A DNA stretch of 64,000 nt from positions 198,566,134-198,630,133 of the forward strand of contig CM068373.1 of NCBI GenBank assembly GCA_034769895.1, given 5' to 3'. Numbering within the stretch: the stretch's first letter is position 1; every line of letters begins with the position of its first letter. Of this stretch, positions 21,780-32,694 are shown piece after piece. Made by a program: the position numbers and the translations under genes. Below the pieces are notes generated by a model. It was not told the DNA's origin and ran no database searches. It saw only the letters and a program-made list of their open reading frames with translations. The stretch is from Magicicada septendecula. Its lineage: Eukaryota > Arthropoda > Insecta > Hemiptera > Cicadidae.

Positions 21780-24700
21780 GGCTACGTATAACTCCGTCAC
21801 GGAACTCCTGCATTTCCGAGACTACCACGTTATCGTTTTCGGGTCTTTCGTGGTTCAGAATGTTTGCTTTGAGTTTCGCGCTTCCTATCTATATATCCTC
21901 CTCTTCTTCCTCCTCTATCGCTCTAAGAGCGTAAGGTATCACGCTTTCACGGATTGCGGACCGTATCATGCTGGAACGTTGAACCGCTCTTTCCTCTTGC
22001 ATCTCGCGAATTCTGTAATGTCCGTAGGCTAGCGTTCTCTGCCCGTCCTCCAGGACGTACCGTTTATCGTCGTACGGCGACAGTGACAGTTTAACGATCT
22101 CGCGCGTGTACAGTGTACAGCCGGTGGTTTTCGCTGCGGATAATCTGCGAGGACGTACACGTTTGTCGATTACTCGATACCGACGAAAGCAAACAGCGTT
22201 TGTAATCCGCGTAAGTTAAACGGTTTTGTATAGCCACCCGCGGTACTCCATTTGCTAAGCGCTTCTCCTTTTTATCACCGTCGTCCTGCAACACCAGCGG
22301 CGAATACGATTTTGCGGGCAACCCGACAAATTCGAAGATAGTTTTCGTGTGCGTCTGTCCTTAAACGTACCCAACCGTTTTTTGTTTACCGCGCTATAAA
22401 CCGGATGCGTCACGAGATATTCCGACGTATCAAAAAGATGGAAGTTTCCCTTAGTGTCCGCGTACACGTCATCGGTCCGTATATCGTACAACAAAGAGTC
22501 CGTATCCGTCATACACAATCAAACGCGCAATCCGTATTTCGCGAGTATGACATCGTAGTGGAAGCTGTACATCACGAATTTGCTAACGTCCAACACTGTG
22601 AATTCCCACATACAGCGGACGGTAGAGGTATACGGTCCTCTTTTTCATCATCACATCGACCAAGTCTTCGTTATACACGTTTACGTGCACGAATCTCGGG
22701 CTACTCAGCTTTATTAGTTCACGTTCTTTCTATACTAAACGAAAATCAATACGTTTCCTAATGTTTTCCAGTGATTTGCCGTAAACCGCGTTTATCATTA
22801 ATTTGAAGAAATCTTTTTCAAAATCGTTTTTTAAGGCTTTCCATTTCTTAGTATGAAGTCTATAAACGGCTTCATCCACGCGCTCTGACGGAACGCTAAC
22901 ACGCGATTGACGGCTTTCAATTCCAAGCCGACTTTGAGGTAAAGCTGCAGTGTTCTGTAGTGTATACTTGCATGACGTCCTCGCCTTACTCTACCGCCGA
23001 GTGTGAGTGACAGCTCGCTCGATCGCTAACTATACGACATAATTTTTCTTATCATCGAGGCTGGTGATCAGTTTTTCAACGGTACCGGTGGCAGGCATAT
23101 GAAAGTCCTTCAAGTAATTGAACCGTTTGCTGTAAGGCGACAACCCGTGCTCACTGACTTTTCTGCGTCCCGGTGTCAGCGGGTAGTCCGAATGTAAATT
23201 TTGTAAATGATGGAGATAACCGAGGTCAACGTCGAGAATATATCCGATTTTGTCTTCCGCACCTACCCTACTCAAATCTAACGCGTCGATTTCTTCACTT
23301 TCCAGCCAACGGTATCCGGAGTGAGGCAACGATTGTCTCATCACGTACCGTAGAGGTTAGTACAATTCAGGTAGAGTAGATAATTTTTTTCATGTTCCTG
23401 ATCGTGGTCCGGCACGTAAGGGTTGTTGGCCTTGGCGTGTCTATTGGGTATCGTTGCTAAACCGCCGCGAAACCCCTCTTTCTACGAAAAGGTGCATGTC
23501 TATATTATTCAAAAGTTCGAGCCGTATTCCCGTTATCTTCATCATCGCGTTCCAAGCAAGTCCCGGTGCGGAATAAACGCTACAGGGGTCTATCGTAATA
23601 CGGCAAACTCGTCTCGCAAAAATTGTCGAACACGTCGGCCAATAGCAATACATCGGTATTCAAGTAGAGGTTGTGGTAGTACTGTGGCATACCGAAACCC
23701 GTCCAAACGTTCTGCGTGTGAGCGTAGTCTTTGTCGGACACGGGCGTCTCGGCTAAGTGGTTTCAAAAGTGTTCCGGCAACGGCAGAGAAGAGTCGTCGA
23801 ACTTACTTTCATTCGTCACGTTCTCGTACGGGTATAGCCACTTTATAAGTAACAAATCGATACAATCTTCGTTTTCATCAGAGTGCGCACACTGTCGTAA
23901 AATTTTAAAGTTTTCTTTTTCAAGTTTTTCACCAGCTTCTCCCACGAGGCATTCATAACTGCGCGGAATCGAGAAACCGTAGGGGCCCGATAGACACAGA
24001 TAAGTAACGCTCGCTAGTTGTGGCGATACATTTGATTTCTTCTCGTTTGAATTTCCCGAAATCCTGGATCAGATGGTGACAATCGTACCGCGCAAGTTAT
24101 GAAAGAACACGGGAACGTGCTGCGGTACGTTGTAGTTCAAATTACACGCGTTCTACGCGGCTCCCAAGTACTCGCCTGTCACGTGATCGTGGTTTTGCAT
24201 TTTGTCCCCTTCGCGCTCAATACTTTTCTTGCACAGATGACACGCGTTAGCGTTCTGAAACTCGGGTTCGTTGTCTTCGGTCATGCGGAGTGGTCTGTTG
24301 AAGTTGCATTCGAGTCGACTTACGTCTTCCAACAGAGTTCGGAGAAACGTCTCCACAACGTCTTTATCTCGATACAAAACCGGATGTTTCACGGCTTTTC
24401 CGGTCCACTCAACTATTACGTAACAAAAACTGCACGGTAAGTGATGCGCAATGTCCTGTGAGTGCGATCTATCCTTTTCGCGTTTACAACTGGACACGGG
24501 TAGAAAAAACGATTTAAAATCCGCATACACAGTGCACGGTACTCGGTGACATTTTGGTGCAATCCTTAAAGTACATATGACGGTATTTTCCAGTCGGCAG
24601 TTAGACTTTTTGCACTCCGTGCTGTGTGCAGAGTATCTCATGCTCTTTCAACCGTTTCCGCGCTTCCTCAGGATTTCTTTTATCTCGAAAACTTTGCAAA

Positions 24701-25589
24701 CAGTAATTACAGAAGAAAACCGGATTGTTAGCACTCGATGTCGTGTGCAGCAGTAGACGTGACAGACTTCTTTTATACAATAATGCGTACGTCCATCTGC
24801 GTTAAAAAGCAACAAAAGGTTACCGTGCGTTCTGTCCCTATGTTCCGTAATTCGTACCGGAAACACTTCATCCTTTCTGTAACAGAACTTGCTAGTTTCA
24901 CTTTCGTAGCCAAACACGTCCACAGAAATATTTACGTTCAGATTTTCGAATTTTTTAATTTGATTCACCGGTAGTGGAAAATCTATTCCCTCCGTATTTA
25001 ACTCCTTTTCATACTGTCTGTAGTGAGACAAACCGTGTGGGTTAGAAGCGATCGGATGCAAACCGGCTAGAACCGACCAGAGGAAGCATTTCTCATTGTT
25101 GAAATTCTGCACGTTCACTAAAGTTTTCTTATTTAACAATTTTCTCGGAGTGGGGATGAAGCTGGATCCGGTCAAAGAACGATATTTTATCAAATTTATT
25201 TCAACGGTCACAATTCCGTTTTCGACCCAAACTCTACCTTCGCGAGTAAACTTCGATACCGATTCCAACACTTTTTCGACACACTCCCTGTACTGTTCGT
25301 TTACGTCTTCCGCGTCCGCGGGTAAAACGAGCTGCGTACGCGAACGAAACAATCGCGTCTGATCCAGTTCATGATCGGTTACTAATATTTTGAACAAGAT
25401 GCACACGGCCAAGTACCACTTGTAACTTACCCCCATATCGCGTGATTCCGCGCGAACGTCATCGGGAATAGCCTCTGCCATTCTCTCCAACAACACGGAC
25501 ACCGTGTCCAGTCCGGCTTGAAAGTCATTATATTTTATTGCCTTTACACTGCCGTTAAGAGCGACTGTACGAGTTGTATATACTGCCAT
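21780..25589 (-). pseudogene. polB: Protein-primed type B DNA polymerase (PolB)
   Basis: About 3.8 kb of a family B, protein-primed DNA polymerase (Pfam DNA_pol_B_2 type), which would copy the linear element. The N-terminal frame (25589-24648, 313 codons) is the element-specific region ahead of the exonuclease. The next (24641-24153) has the exonuclease block VYADFKSF, where the usual second acidic residue of the D-x-E is Lys, and a CHLCKK...HVTG metal-binding motif. Further pieces follow at 23945-23763, 23653-23441 and 23344-23030 and near 22990-22780. The palm motif C appears as TDTDS with both aspartates kept (near 22510), followed by frames at 22321-22091 and about 22090-21780. At least seven frame changes or stops break it. 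The ATG at 25589 is the first in frame. Confidence 0.9.
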
Positions 25590-25772
25590 GATTCTATACT
25601 ATGAAATACACAAACTTAATTAGAATAAAACACACTTATTTAGATTAAACAAGCCCTAGTTTTCAACAATATCAACAAACACTTTGCAACAAATACAGTT
25701 AATATAAATAACGCACAAGTGTTTAGCAGCGTGTACACCTGGTAAGTGAAGCGCTGCCGGCAACTCCACCCA

Positions 25773-25779
25773 TTATATA
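25773..25779 (-). promoter_or_regulatory. Possible TATA box ahead of PolB
   Basis: TATATAA on the minus strand about 185 bases upstream of the polymerase ATG. Weak evidence in AT-rich DNA, but this stretch is locally GC-rich (25740-25800). Confidence 0.3.
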
Positions 25780-25834
25780 GTTAGCGTCTATGCGAGCACA
25801 GCTGTTCCAAACAGCTGTATTGTTTTTTTTTTAA

Positions 25835-28505
25835 CGTTGTCAGTCGAAGTAAGAAAGCTGATTAAGGAAGAAAAATGCTGATACAGTTTTATGTTCTTTT
25901 TTTATTCACACGACTCCACCGGATACAGGTTATTATTCTTAGTACTGTTGCAGCATAGACAGGAATCAGGGTGTCGGGTGTTGAGGTTTAACGTATCAGA
26001 ACAGTAATTGTTTGAAACAGATAGTTGTAAGGTTATACGTGATGTACAGCAGGAAATCGTTTGCATATTGTAACGTAACGAAACTAAGGTCCCCTACGTT
26101 ACATAAAAACTTTATAATTATCAAAACAAAACAACATTAATTATCCGTTATAATAAAGGTCAGAAAAGTAAACCTTCGTAAAATAAACAAATCAATAATA
26201 CCAAGTAAGGTTACTAGGTAATAAAAAAAAATAGAAATGTTTATAAATACAAACTATGAAGTGGTCAGTGGAAAGTGTAAGCGATAAACACAGTGTCAAA
26301 CAATGTGAAAGTACTATAGACAGATTAATTAATTGTCTATAGATAATTAATATAATTATATACTAAAGAGTAGACTAATTAATTGGTATTTAATATTTTA
26401 TAATAATGTGCATGTTATTATGTTTTGCCATGTTATTTTGTTTGCATGGTACTTATTTTGTCTTTTGTATGTAGCAGGAGTAAAGCAATTGCTTTGAGAA
26501 AGCATCAATTCATGGATGTTAATTTCATTTATATTAAACTTTATAAGAGTAAATATTTGGATACTTACTTTGAATAAATAATAGAGATATTATTAGATTA
26601 TATTTGTAAACGTGGCCATGAAGGCAATAATTGTTGACAATTTGCCAAAGGGTTATTGTAATTATGGTATAAACAGATGAAGGGTTCAATACTAAAATAA
26701 ATAATAATAAATTGAAACCAGGATGAAATAAAATCACAATGATTGGCCATAAGCCAAGTGACACATTGTATAGTAGGTCAGATCAGAAAAGTTAAATAAC
26801 TAAAAAATGTAAAAACATTCAAGGTAATAGAATAAAGTAAAGGAACGCAGTAGTATTAATTAATAAAAGGATAAGTGACTTAAAATACAAAAAAATTATA
26901 ACACATGTAATAAAACAAATAGGCCTAAAATTAGTATTTTGTAAAGGGAAGATAATACATATTAGATTAGGACAATCAAGAAGAAAATGTAGCAAAATTT
27001 ATATAGTTTAATAACACAGATTATGTAAAAGTTTTATATGATGTAATTTAATTTTAATAAGGGAGTATTTTATTAAGTAAGTGCAAGAACGTTTTTCTAA
27101 TTACGGCTCTAGGATAACAAATGTTATCCAATAACAGAACGAAGAATGGTTGTCATGGACGACAAAATACGAGATATCTTGTTGATTCAGGACTCAATTG
27201 TTATATATGAACGAGGACAGTTCATTTGTTATAAATCTCGAAAAAACCAAGAACCCTAATGAGTAAATTTACTATCAATCAAAATTAATACATAGGAACT
27301 GATTAAAAAGACGGTTGATCGACTTCCGAGGCTCTCACTCAGAGAATATAATTCTACCTATCAATAAAACAAAAACCAAACTTTCTAAAGAATAAATTAA
27401 CTAATCCGATACCGTCAAATGAGTAATAATGAAAAATAATAAATACATTAAGACAACACAAGACCTGGAGAAGTCAAAGTAAATAAATACCTTAAAACGA
27501 AAATAAAGAAAATTAAAATTACGTCCAGAACCTCACTTTCTACAACGGAGCGAAGACTTAATACTACACAAATTCCATTGGGACCTGTGACCACCAGAAA
27601 CGTAAAAATTAGCGAAGATCAAGAACTGAACCTTCCACTACATCCTGGGACACCAAAACCAAACTTTTATTTAGAAGCTGGAGGTTGATATATTCCAGAC
27701 ATTTGTCATCATTCTGCTCTCCGTCACCGTTCAGTGGAACACCGCCATAACGAGTATCTTGTAAACGTACGGTAAAAAACCAGCTCATGTTTATATTTTA
27801 TTTAATAAGATTTTAACTAAATTGTAATACCTTGTAACCTTAACTTGCATTTTCTGACCTTACTAATAGTCACAAGAACTTCATGTACCCTGAGATTAAG
27901 AAAAAATTAATAATATAATTAAACTTAAAAAACATCTAAACCTGAATTCAATAACTAATCGAGTCAGTCCTGTTTGATCGATGTGTTGTATCTGTGCCAT
28001 GAGAAAACATCTGTTTTGAGAAAAAATATAAAAAAATAAAGAATCTTTCCTGAACTTGATGAGTAATTATTATTTGTTAAAGATTTAGTGTATTTTAAGG
28101 AACTTATACTGTATAAAGGGAGAAACGAGAGAAACACCAGGCTCAAACAACTTAACCTATAATAACTGGCCGATTGTAAACAACAGCGCTAGTCCGCGGA
28201 CAGCTGGTGAATTACGAGAGAAGAGAAAACTAATTCGTGGCAGCCGCTCTCCGCTCTCTCAATGTTGGATGCAGACTAGGCTTGAATAATAACGATAGAA
28301 TTACCCAATATATTAACTGGTGTGGAACGTTATTTTTTCATAAATTACATAATTACTATATAATATTGAGATATTATCCTTAATTGAATAATATCACCCA
28401 TATAAAAAATATTAATTCTTTATAAATAGATTGATATTGCGGTGCTTAAGAGAGACCACTCACATCTTCATAAATAAGAAAAACACACATTGAAATAATT
28501 CATTA
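25835..28505. other. AT-rich DNA, nothing recognised
   Basis: Mostly very AT-rich. A 29-base palindrome with CTATAGACA/TGTCTATAG arms lies at 26314-26342. No gene or element was identified. Confidence 0.5.
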
Positions 28506-28507
28506 TT

Positions 28508-28666
28508 TGTTACAAATTGACGTTTCCAACGTGGAGCGTATTTAAGCATTATTATACAGACCCACATAAGATATATAAATTACAAATTGGCGAACCCAAC
28601 AGTGGGGATTAACGTTGATACAAACACGAGGAAAGGTTGCAAATTGACGTCAACAACGTGGGGCTG
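28508..28666 (+). repeat. Three tRNA-Lys-type primer-site-like motifs in a row
   Basis: ACAAATTG followed by a GCG/ACG...CCAAC...GTGG block occurs at 28511-28536, 28581-28607 and, as GCAAATTG, at 28639-28664, spaced about 70 and 58 bp. Each resembles an LTR end plus the primer site TGGCGCCCAACGTGGGG that insect gypsy elements use with tRNA-Lys. No LTR or polyprotein could be joined to them with certainty. Confidence 0.5.
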
Positions 28667-28669
28667 AAA

Positions 28670-29120
28670 TAACTATAAACACGCAACCGTATTACACTCG
28701 TAGGTAAACGGGAGGATATAACAATATATAAACGAGGTCGTTAGTTATATACCTTTCAGTCTTGTGTCAACAGTCGTAAGGGACACTTCGGAACCATCAA
28801 ACCTACGTTAATAATCACAGGACAACAGGGATCAACCAAACTCCAGAATTCTCCGTAAGAACATCTGAAGGTATCATTTCAAGCTTATAATAGTTTTATC
28901 TCTCACTTCTATTCAATCGACTAACAACGTGTTTTTATTCTTGTTCTCCTGGAAAAGGTTAGGCTTAACGATAACTGTTTCGATCTCGAGTGTCAAGCGC
29001 GTGCTTCATTAATCTATTTTTATCTAACTTGTGTAGTCACGTAACGTTTCTTACCAGCTTATAAGCAAAAGAAATCAAAATATATCTACAAAATCGGTAT
29101 AAGCTAACGTCTTAAAGCCC
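28670..29120. other. Nothing recognised
   Basis: No gene recognised; may be the 5' part of the Penelope-like element that follows. Confidence 0.4.
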
Positions 29121-29124
29121 TGTT

Positions 29125-29650
29125 CAAATTAAACAGAAAATGCGAGAAAATTCGAAAAACAAGTTAAAAAGTATTGAAGCAGACAAAATTCTTAAGTGAA
29201 AAACAAAAGAATCTTTTGACGGAATCTAATCCGCAGGCACCGAGATTTAGGTGTCAACTGAAATTATATAAAGATGGTATGCTACTTAGAACGATAGTTT
29301 TTAAATTCGCCTAGTTATAGATTAGCAAAAGAGGTTAGCAAATTACTGATAAGGTTATATGAAGTAGATATATCGTACAGTATAGAGAGTAGTAAAAGAG
29401 TGATAGAAAAATTACAGACGATACAAGTAAACGAAAACACGAAGGTTATGTCATTATAGATGTGAAAGATATGATTTCAAACGTACCACTCGAAAGAACT
29501 ATAGAGATAATTAAAAATAATAGTTTAAATATGGTAGAGTATAAGGAACGGCTAATAGAAATATTAAGAACTTGCGTGAATCAGATTTATTTTAGGTTTG
29601 ATAATAAATAGTATATCCAAGAAGATGGACTGCCTATGGTTTCACCGCTC
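29125..29650 (+). pseudogene. Penelope-like element reverse transcriptase, fragment
   Basis: Three consecutive + strand frames reconstruct the order of a Penelope-like RT. The first has NPQAPRFRCQLKLYKDGM (PR-x-LPK-HK region). The second has NSPSYRLAKEVSKLL. The third (29444-29650) has VIIDVKDMISNVPLERTIEI, YFRFDNK and DGLPMVSPL, the last matching the DGLPMGSPLSP block with Gly to Val. A TAG at 29609-29611 interrupts the third frame. The catalytic YxDD motif and the GIY-YIG endonuclease should follow but the sequence ends in (CA)/(GA) microsatellites at 29651. Penelope-like elements are telomerase-related retroelements with RT plus endonuclease. Confidence 0.85.
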
Positions 29651-29726
29651 CACACACACCCGCGCAAGCACGCACACGAAATTATAGCCTACAAGCTTGT
29701 TACAATAATGACCTATGACCACGCGC

Positions 29727-29803
<77 letters not shown>

Positions 29804-29841
29804 TAGGCAGAAAGAATGAATTGTACTCTGTACAATAATGT

Positions 29842-29897
<56 letters not shown>

Positions 29898-30008
29898 GTA
29901 TCAATTTTAAACACGTAAATAAATATAAAATCATTATGAAGCCATGCGTGTATATCAAGTCATGTACATTGTGTAGTACACACAGACACACACACACACA
30001 CACAGGCA

Positions 30009-30053
<45 letters not shown>
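29651..30053 (+). repeat. Microsatellite cluster (GA)n and (CA)n
   Basis: Holds a (GA)n tract at 29729-29798, a (CA)n tract at 29845-29894 and two CA tracts at 29981-30003 and 30010-30053, separated by short unique DNA. Confidence 0.95.
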
Positions 30054-30055
<2 letters not shown>

Positions 30056-30059
30056 CAAC

Positions 30060-30925
30060 TCTGGCATCATCCTATCACTAACAGCTGACTACGCAGATTC
30101 TCCGCCGTTGTACTTCTAGTAGTAACTGAACGAACGTAAATACAACGAAAGACTCAGTTTAGTTATAAATTGTTAATTTTTTTGCGAAGAAAACACAGTT
30201 TACGTTGAAATATTTAAATAAACACATGTTTGTTATATTTGTTTTGGTGGAATAATGATATATAGCCTACTGTAAAAATCTAAGACAAAGGTCGATACAT
30301 CGCGTTATATTTATTGTGAAATAAAAAAGTATAAAGATAACTTACTATCTGCAGAAAAAAAATGAACTATGAACACATACATCATATATATATAGGCCTA
30401 CAGGTTCCTGTTATTTCAAAGTAAACATCACAAAGTTAATACTAAAATATTTCACTTACATTGGGTATATATCATTTGAAAAAATTAAAAATATTTCATA
30501 TATATTAGTATATATGATTCCAATAACTACGTAACATGCTAAAAATAATAAACTACTTTATATTGCATTTGAAATATAACAGGTATAGAATACATATTAT
30601 ACGATACATGACAATTTATGTGCGTGTGTTATTATACAATAACTGTGTAAAACTTACCGAATCTCTTTGAGTTTCCATTGCCTCTCTTAAAATGTTTAGA
30701 AAAAGAACTAACAAATAAAAACGCGATATACGGGTATGAAGTCTGACTAAAGCACTACTAATAAGACAAGTTTGCACGTATAGCACAAAATTACCCATGA
30801 TACTGAACTAGATAAAAAAACTGAATTAACACAGAAATAGTATAAACACTTAAAAACGACCAAGCAGTTTATAAGCAACAACAGGACAGAGCTGTATATC
30901 CGAGTATCAATACAATGTGGACAGC
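30060..30925. other. AT-rich DNA, nothing recognised
   Basis: No gene or element recognised. Confidence 0.5.
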
Positions 30926-30929
30926 GGAA

Positions 30930-31040
30930 GCGGAGAGATAGAGAGAGAGAGAGAGAGAGAGCCAGAATGAAAGAGATAGAGCCAGTCAAAGTGTTGTTTA
31001 GTATTTAGCACTGATAGATACCCACTCTGTATAATAATGT

Positions 31041-31082
<42 letters not shown>

Positions 31083-31260
31083 TATTCTAACTGCATCTAG
31101 TATGACAGTGTAAAACGTGGTCAGTGTGAAACATTCCTTTTATCGAGCTGTGAGCACGCCCTGAGAGAGAGTGAGTGAGTGAGAGAGGGCAAGTAGAATC
31201 ACAGACACAGGCTGTGTGTGTGTGTTGTTTGTGTGTGTGTGACAAAGAGAGTAGACAGAC
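30930..31260 (+). repeat. Simple-repeat cluster
   Basis: (GA)n at 30935-30961, (CA)n at 31043-31080, GAGT-rich at 31162-31190 and two short TG runs at 31213-31240. Confidence 0.9.
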
Positions 31261-31312
31261 AGATGTAAGCCAACAACCAGAACCAGAGCCAACTGTCCGA
31301 TGGCTCTTTCCT

Positions 31313-32087
31313 GGAGTCCGTCCACGGAACCCGGGGAGTCTTAGTTCGTATCCCGCGAAAGAAGAGCGGGCCAGAGCCCTAGCGTCTCGCTCGGCATTCT
31401 GACGGCTTTCCCGACCATCGGAGAACCTTCCGTACCCTGGGGAGGCCTCTGACCAAGTCCTGACGCGGGAGTTCCACCGGTCTGGATGTCGAAAAAAGCA
31501 GACGGTGTTCCGGCATCGGTGGAAGCCTCCCGTGTAGGAAATAGTTCGGGAGTCGTCCGGCGGGTCTTCGCCGGAGTCCTTCAACGGAACCCGGGGGTCT
31601 TAGTTCGGATCCCGCAAAAGACGGCGAGGCCAGAGTCCTAGCGACCCGCTCGTCATGCTGACGTCTTTTCCAGGCATCGGAGAACCTCCATACTCCGGGG
31701 AGGTCTCTGACTAATCCTAGCAAAGGAGTTCCACCGACCTGGTTGGTAGAAAAAGCAGGCGGTGTCTCGGCATCGGTGGAAGCCTCCCGTGTAGGGAATA
31801 GCTCGGGAGTCGTCCGGTGGGTCTTCGCCGGAGTCCGTCCATGGAACCCAGGGAGTCTTAGGTCAGATCCCACAAAAGACGGCCGGACCAGAGTCCCAGC
31901 GCCTCGCCCGGCATACTGACGGCTTTCACAGGCATCGGAGAAGCTTCCGTAAACCGGGGAGGTCTCTGGCCAAGTCCCAGGGCGAGAATTCCACCGGCCT
32001 GGTTAGTGGAAAAAGCAGGCGGTGTCCCGGCATCGGTAGAAGCCTCTCGCGTAGGGAATAGCGCGAGAGTCGTCCGACGGGTCTTCT
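31313..32087. repeat. GC-rich tandem repeat, three ~258-bp units
   Basis: Units start with GGAGTCC at 31313, 31573 and 31830, giving lengths of 260, 257 and about 258 bp. Landmarks repeated in each unit are GGAACCC, GGCATCGG, GGGGAGG, GAGTTCCACCG (GAATTCCACCG in unit 3), GGTGT-x-CCGGCATCGGT and GAGTCGTCCG. Neighbouring units look about 80-85% identical. A partial unit end precedes the first. The block is far more GC-rich than its flanks. Minus-strand open frames across it (for example 31873-31379) are a by-product of the composition; they shift frame from unit to unit. Confidence 0.9.
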
Positions 32088-32487
32088 GTAACAAGGGGGG
32101 CCGGGGGAATCTATGGTGAAATTCCACAATCACTTATAGGGTTTACGTTATGCCAGTTTCGTAGTTGAAATAAGGTTTAAATGTAATTGTATCGGTAAGC
32201 AGGCGGAATGCTGGTTATTCCCCTCCATTCCCCTTCCATGACTAACAGTATTACTGCTAACAACGCAGTGTAGACAGAGCTCAGTGTTTCATCAGCCGGA
32301 TGCACGGTTTTACAGGTATGCAATCGGAGTTAATGGAATTGCTCAGTGCTTCATCTCAAAGTGACATTCGTCGACAAATTTTCGATCGTTAACGTCGATC
32401 CAAACACAGAGGATAGCCCAAACCCGAGCCCGAACCCAGCACCGACCGACCACCAGCATACATATACACACCAACAGACAGCACAAC

Positions 32488-32690
32488 ATGGAGGGAATCC
32501 TGAAACACGAAGACACGTCTCGATCAACTGACCAGACAACGACTTCACGATCAGCTGTTCATGACTTCGGATGGTGACGTCACATACCTGTGACGTCACA
32601 AACAGCTGATCGTGACGTCAGAGCTGAGTCAGCAAATCGTGACGTCGCTTGCTGTTTCAGGATTCTCTCCAACTTACTACTGACATAGAA
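32488..32690. repeat. ~200-bp imperfect palindrome with TGACGTC sites
   Basis: GAATCCTGAAACA on the left (from about 32494) meets its reverse complement on the right (to about 32665), and the similarity continues inwards through ACGATCAGCTGTT to a centre near 32586. The right half and centre hold TGACGTCA at 32575, 32591 and 32613 and TGACGTCG at 32640. It looks like a foldback/MITE-type unit. No target duplication was recognised. Confidence 0.7.
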
Positions 32691-32694
32691 CAGA

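Larger units (their letters stand above)
19790..25830 (-). mobile_element. Polinton/Maverick (adintovirus-like) element, truncated
   Basis: A block of minus-strand coding relics with clearly higher GC and CpG than its flanks. In transcription order: type B DNA polymerase (25589 to about 21780), a small ORF, retroviral-type integrase with chromodomain-like tail, a Cys-rich ORF and the start of an FtsK/HerA-type packaging ATPase. Polymerase, integrase and ATPase together define Polintons/Mavericks and the related adintoviruses. Capsid and protease genes are absent and similarity stops at 19790 inside the ATPase, so roughly half or more is lost. Terminal inverted repeats were not found; the right edge is set by composition. 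Confidence 0.85.

Noticed and set aside
25797-25819. ACAGCTGT repeated twice as a Polinton terminal repeat
   Set aside because: No matching copy was found at the other side of the element.
28511-28664. CRISPR-like array of three spaced repeats
   Set aside because: Repeats are degenerate, spacing is unequal, and the sequence is eukaryotic with primer-site similarity.
29700-30088. Long open frames of alternating C/V, T/H or S/L residues here and at 15.8, 52.8, 57.4 and 63.3 kb
   Set aside because: They are translations of CA and GA microsatellites, not genes.
31087-32133. Minus-strand open frames of 91 to 165 codons
   Set aside because: They lie in a GC-rich tandem repeat, change frame from unit to unit and resemble no protein.
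32575-32647. Promoter of a host gene driven by TGACGTCA sites
   Set aside because: The sites belong to a palindromic repeat and no gene lies next to them.
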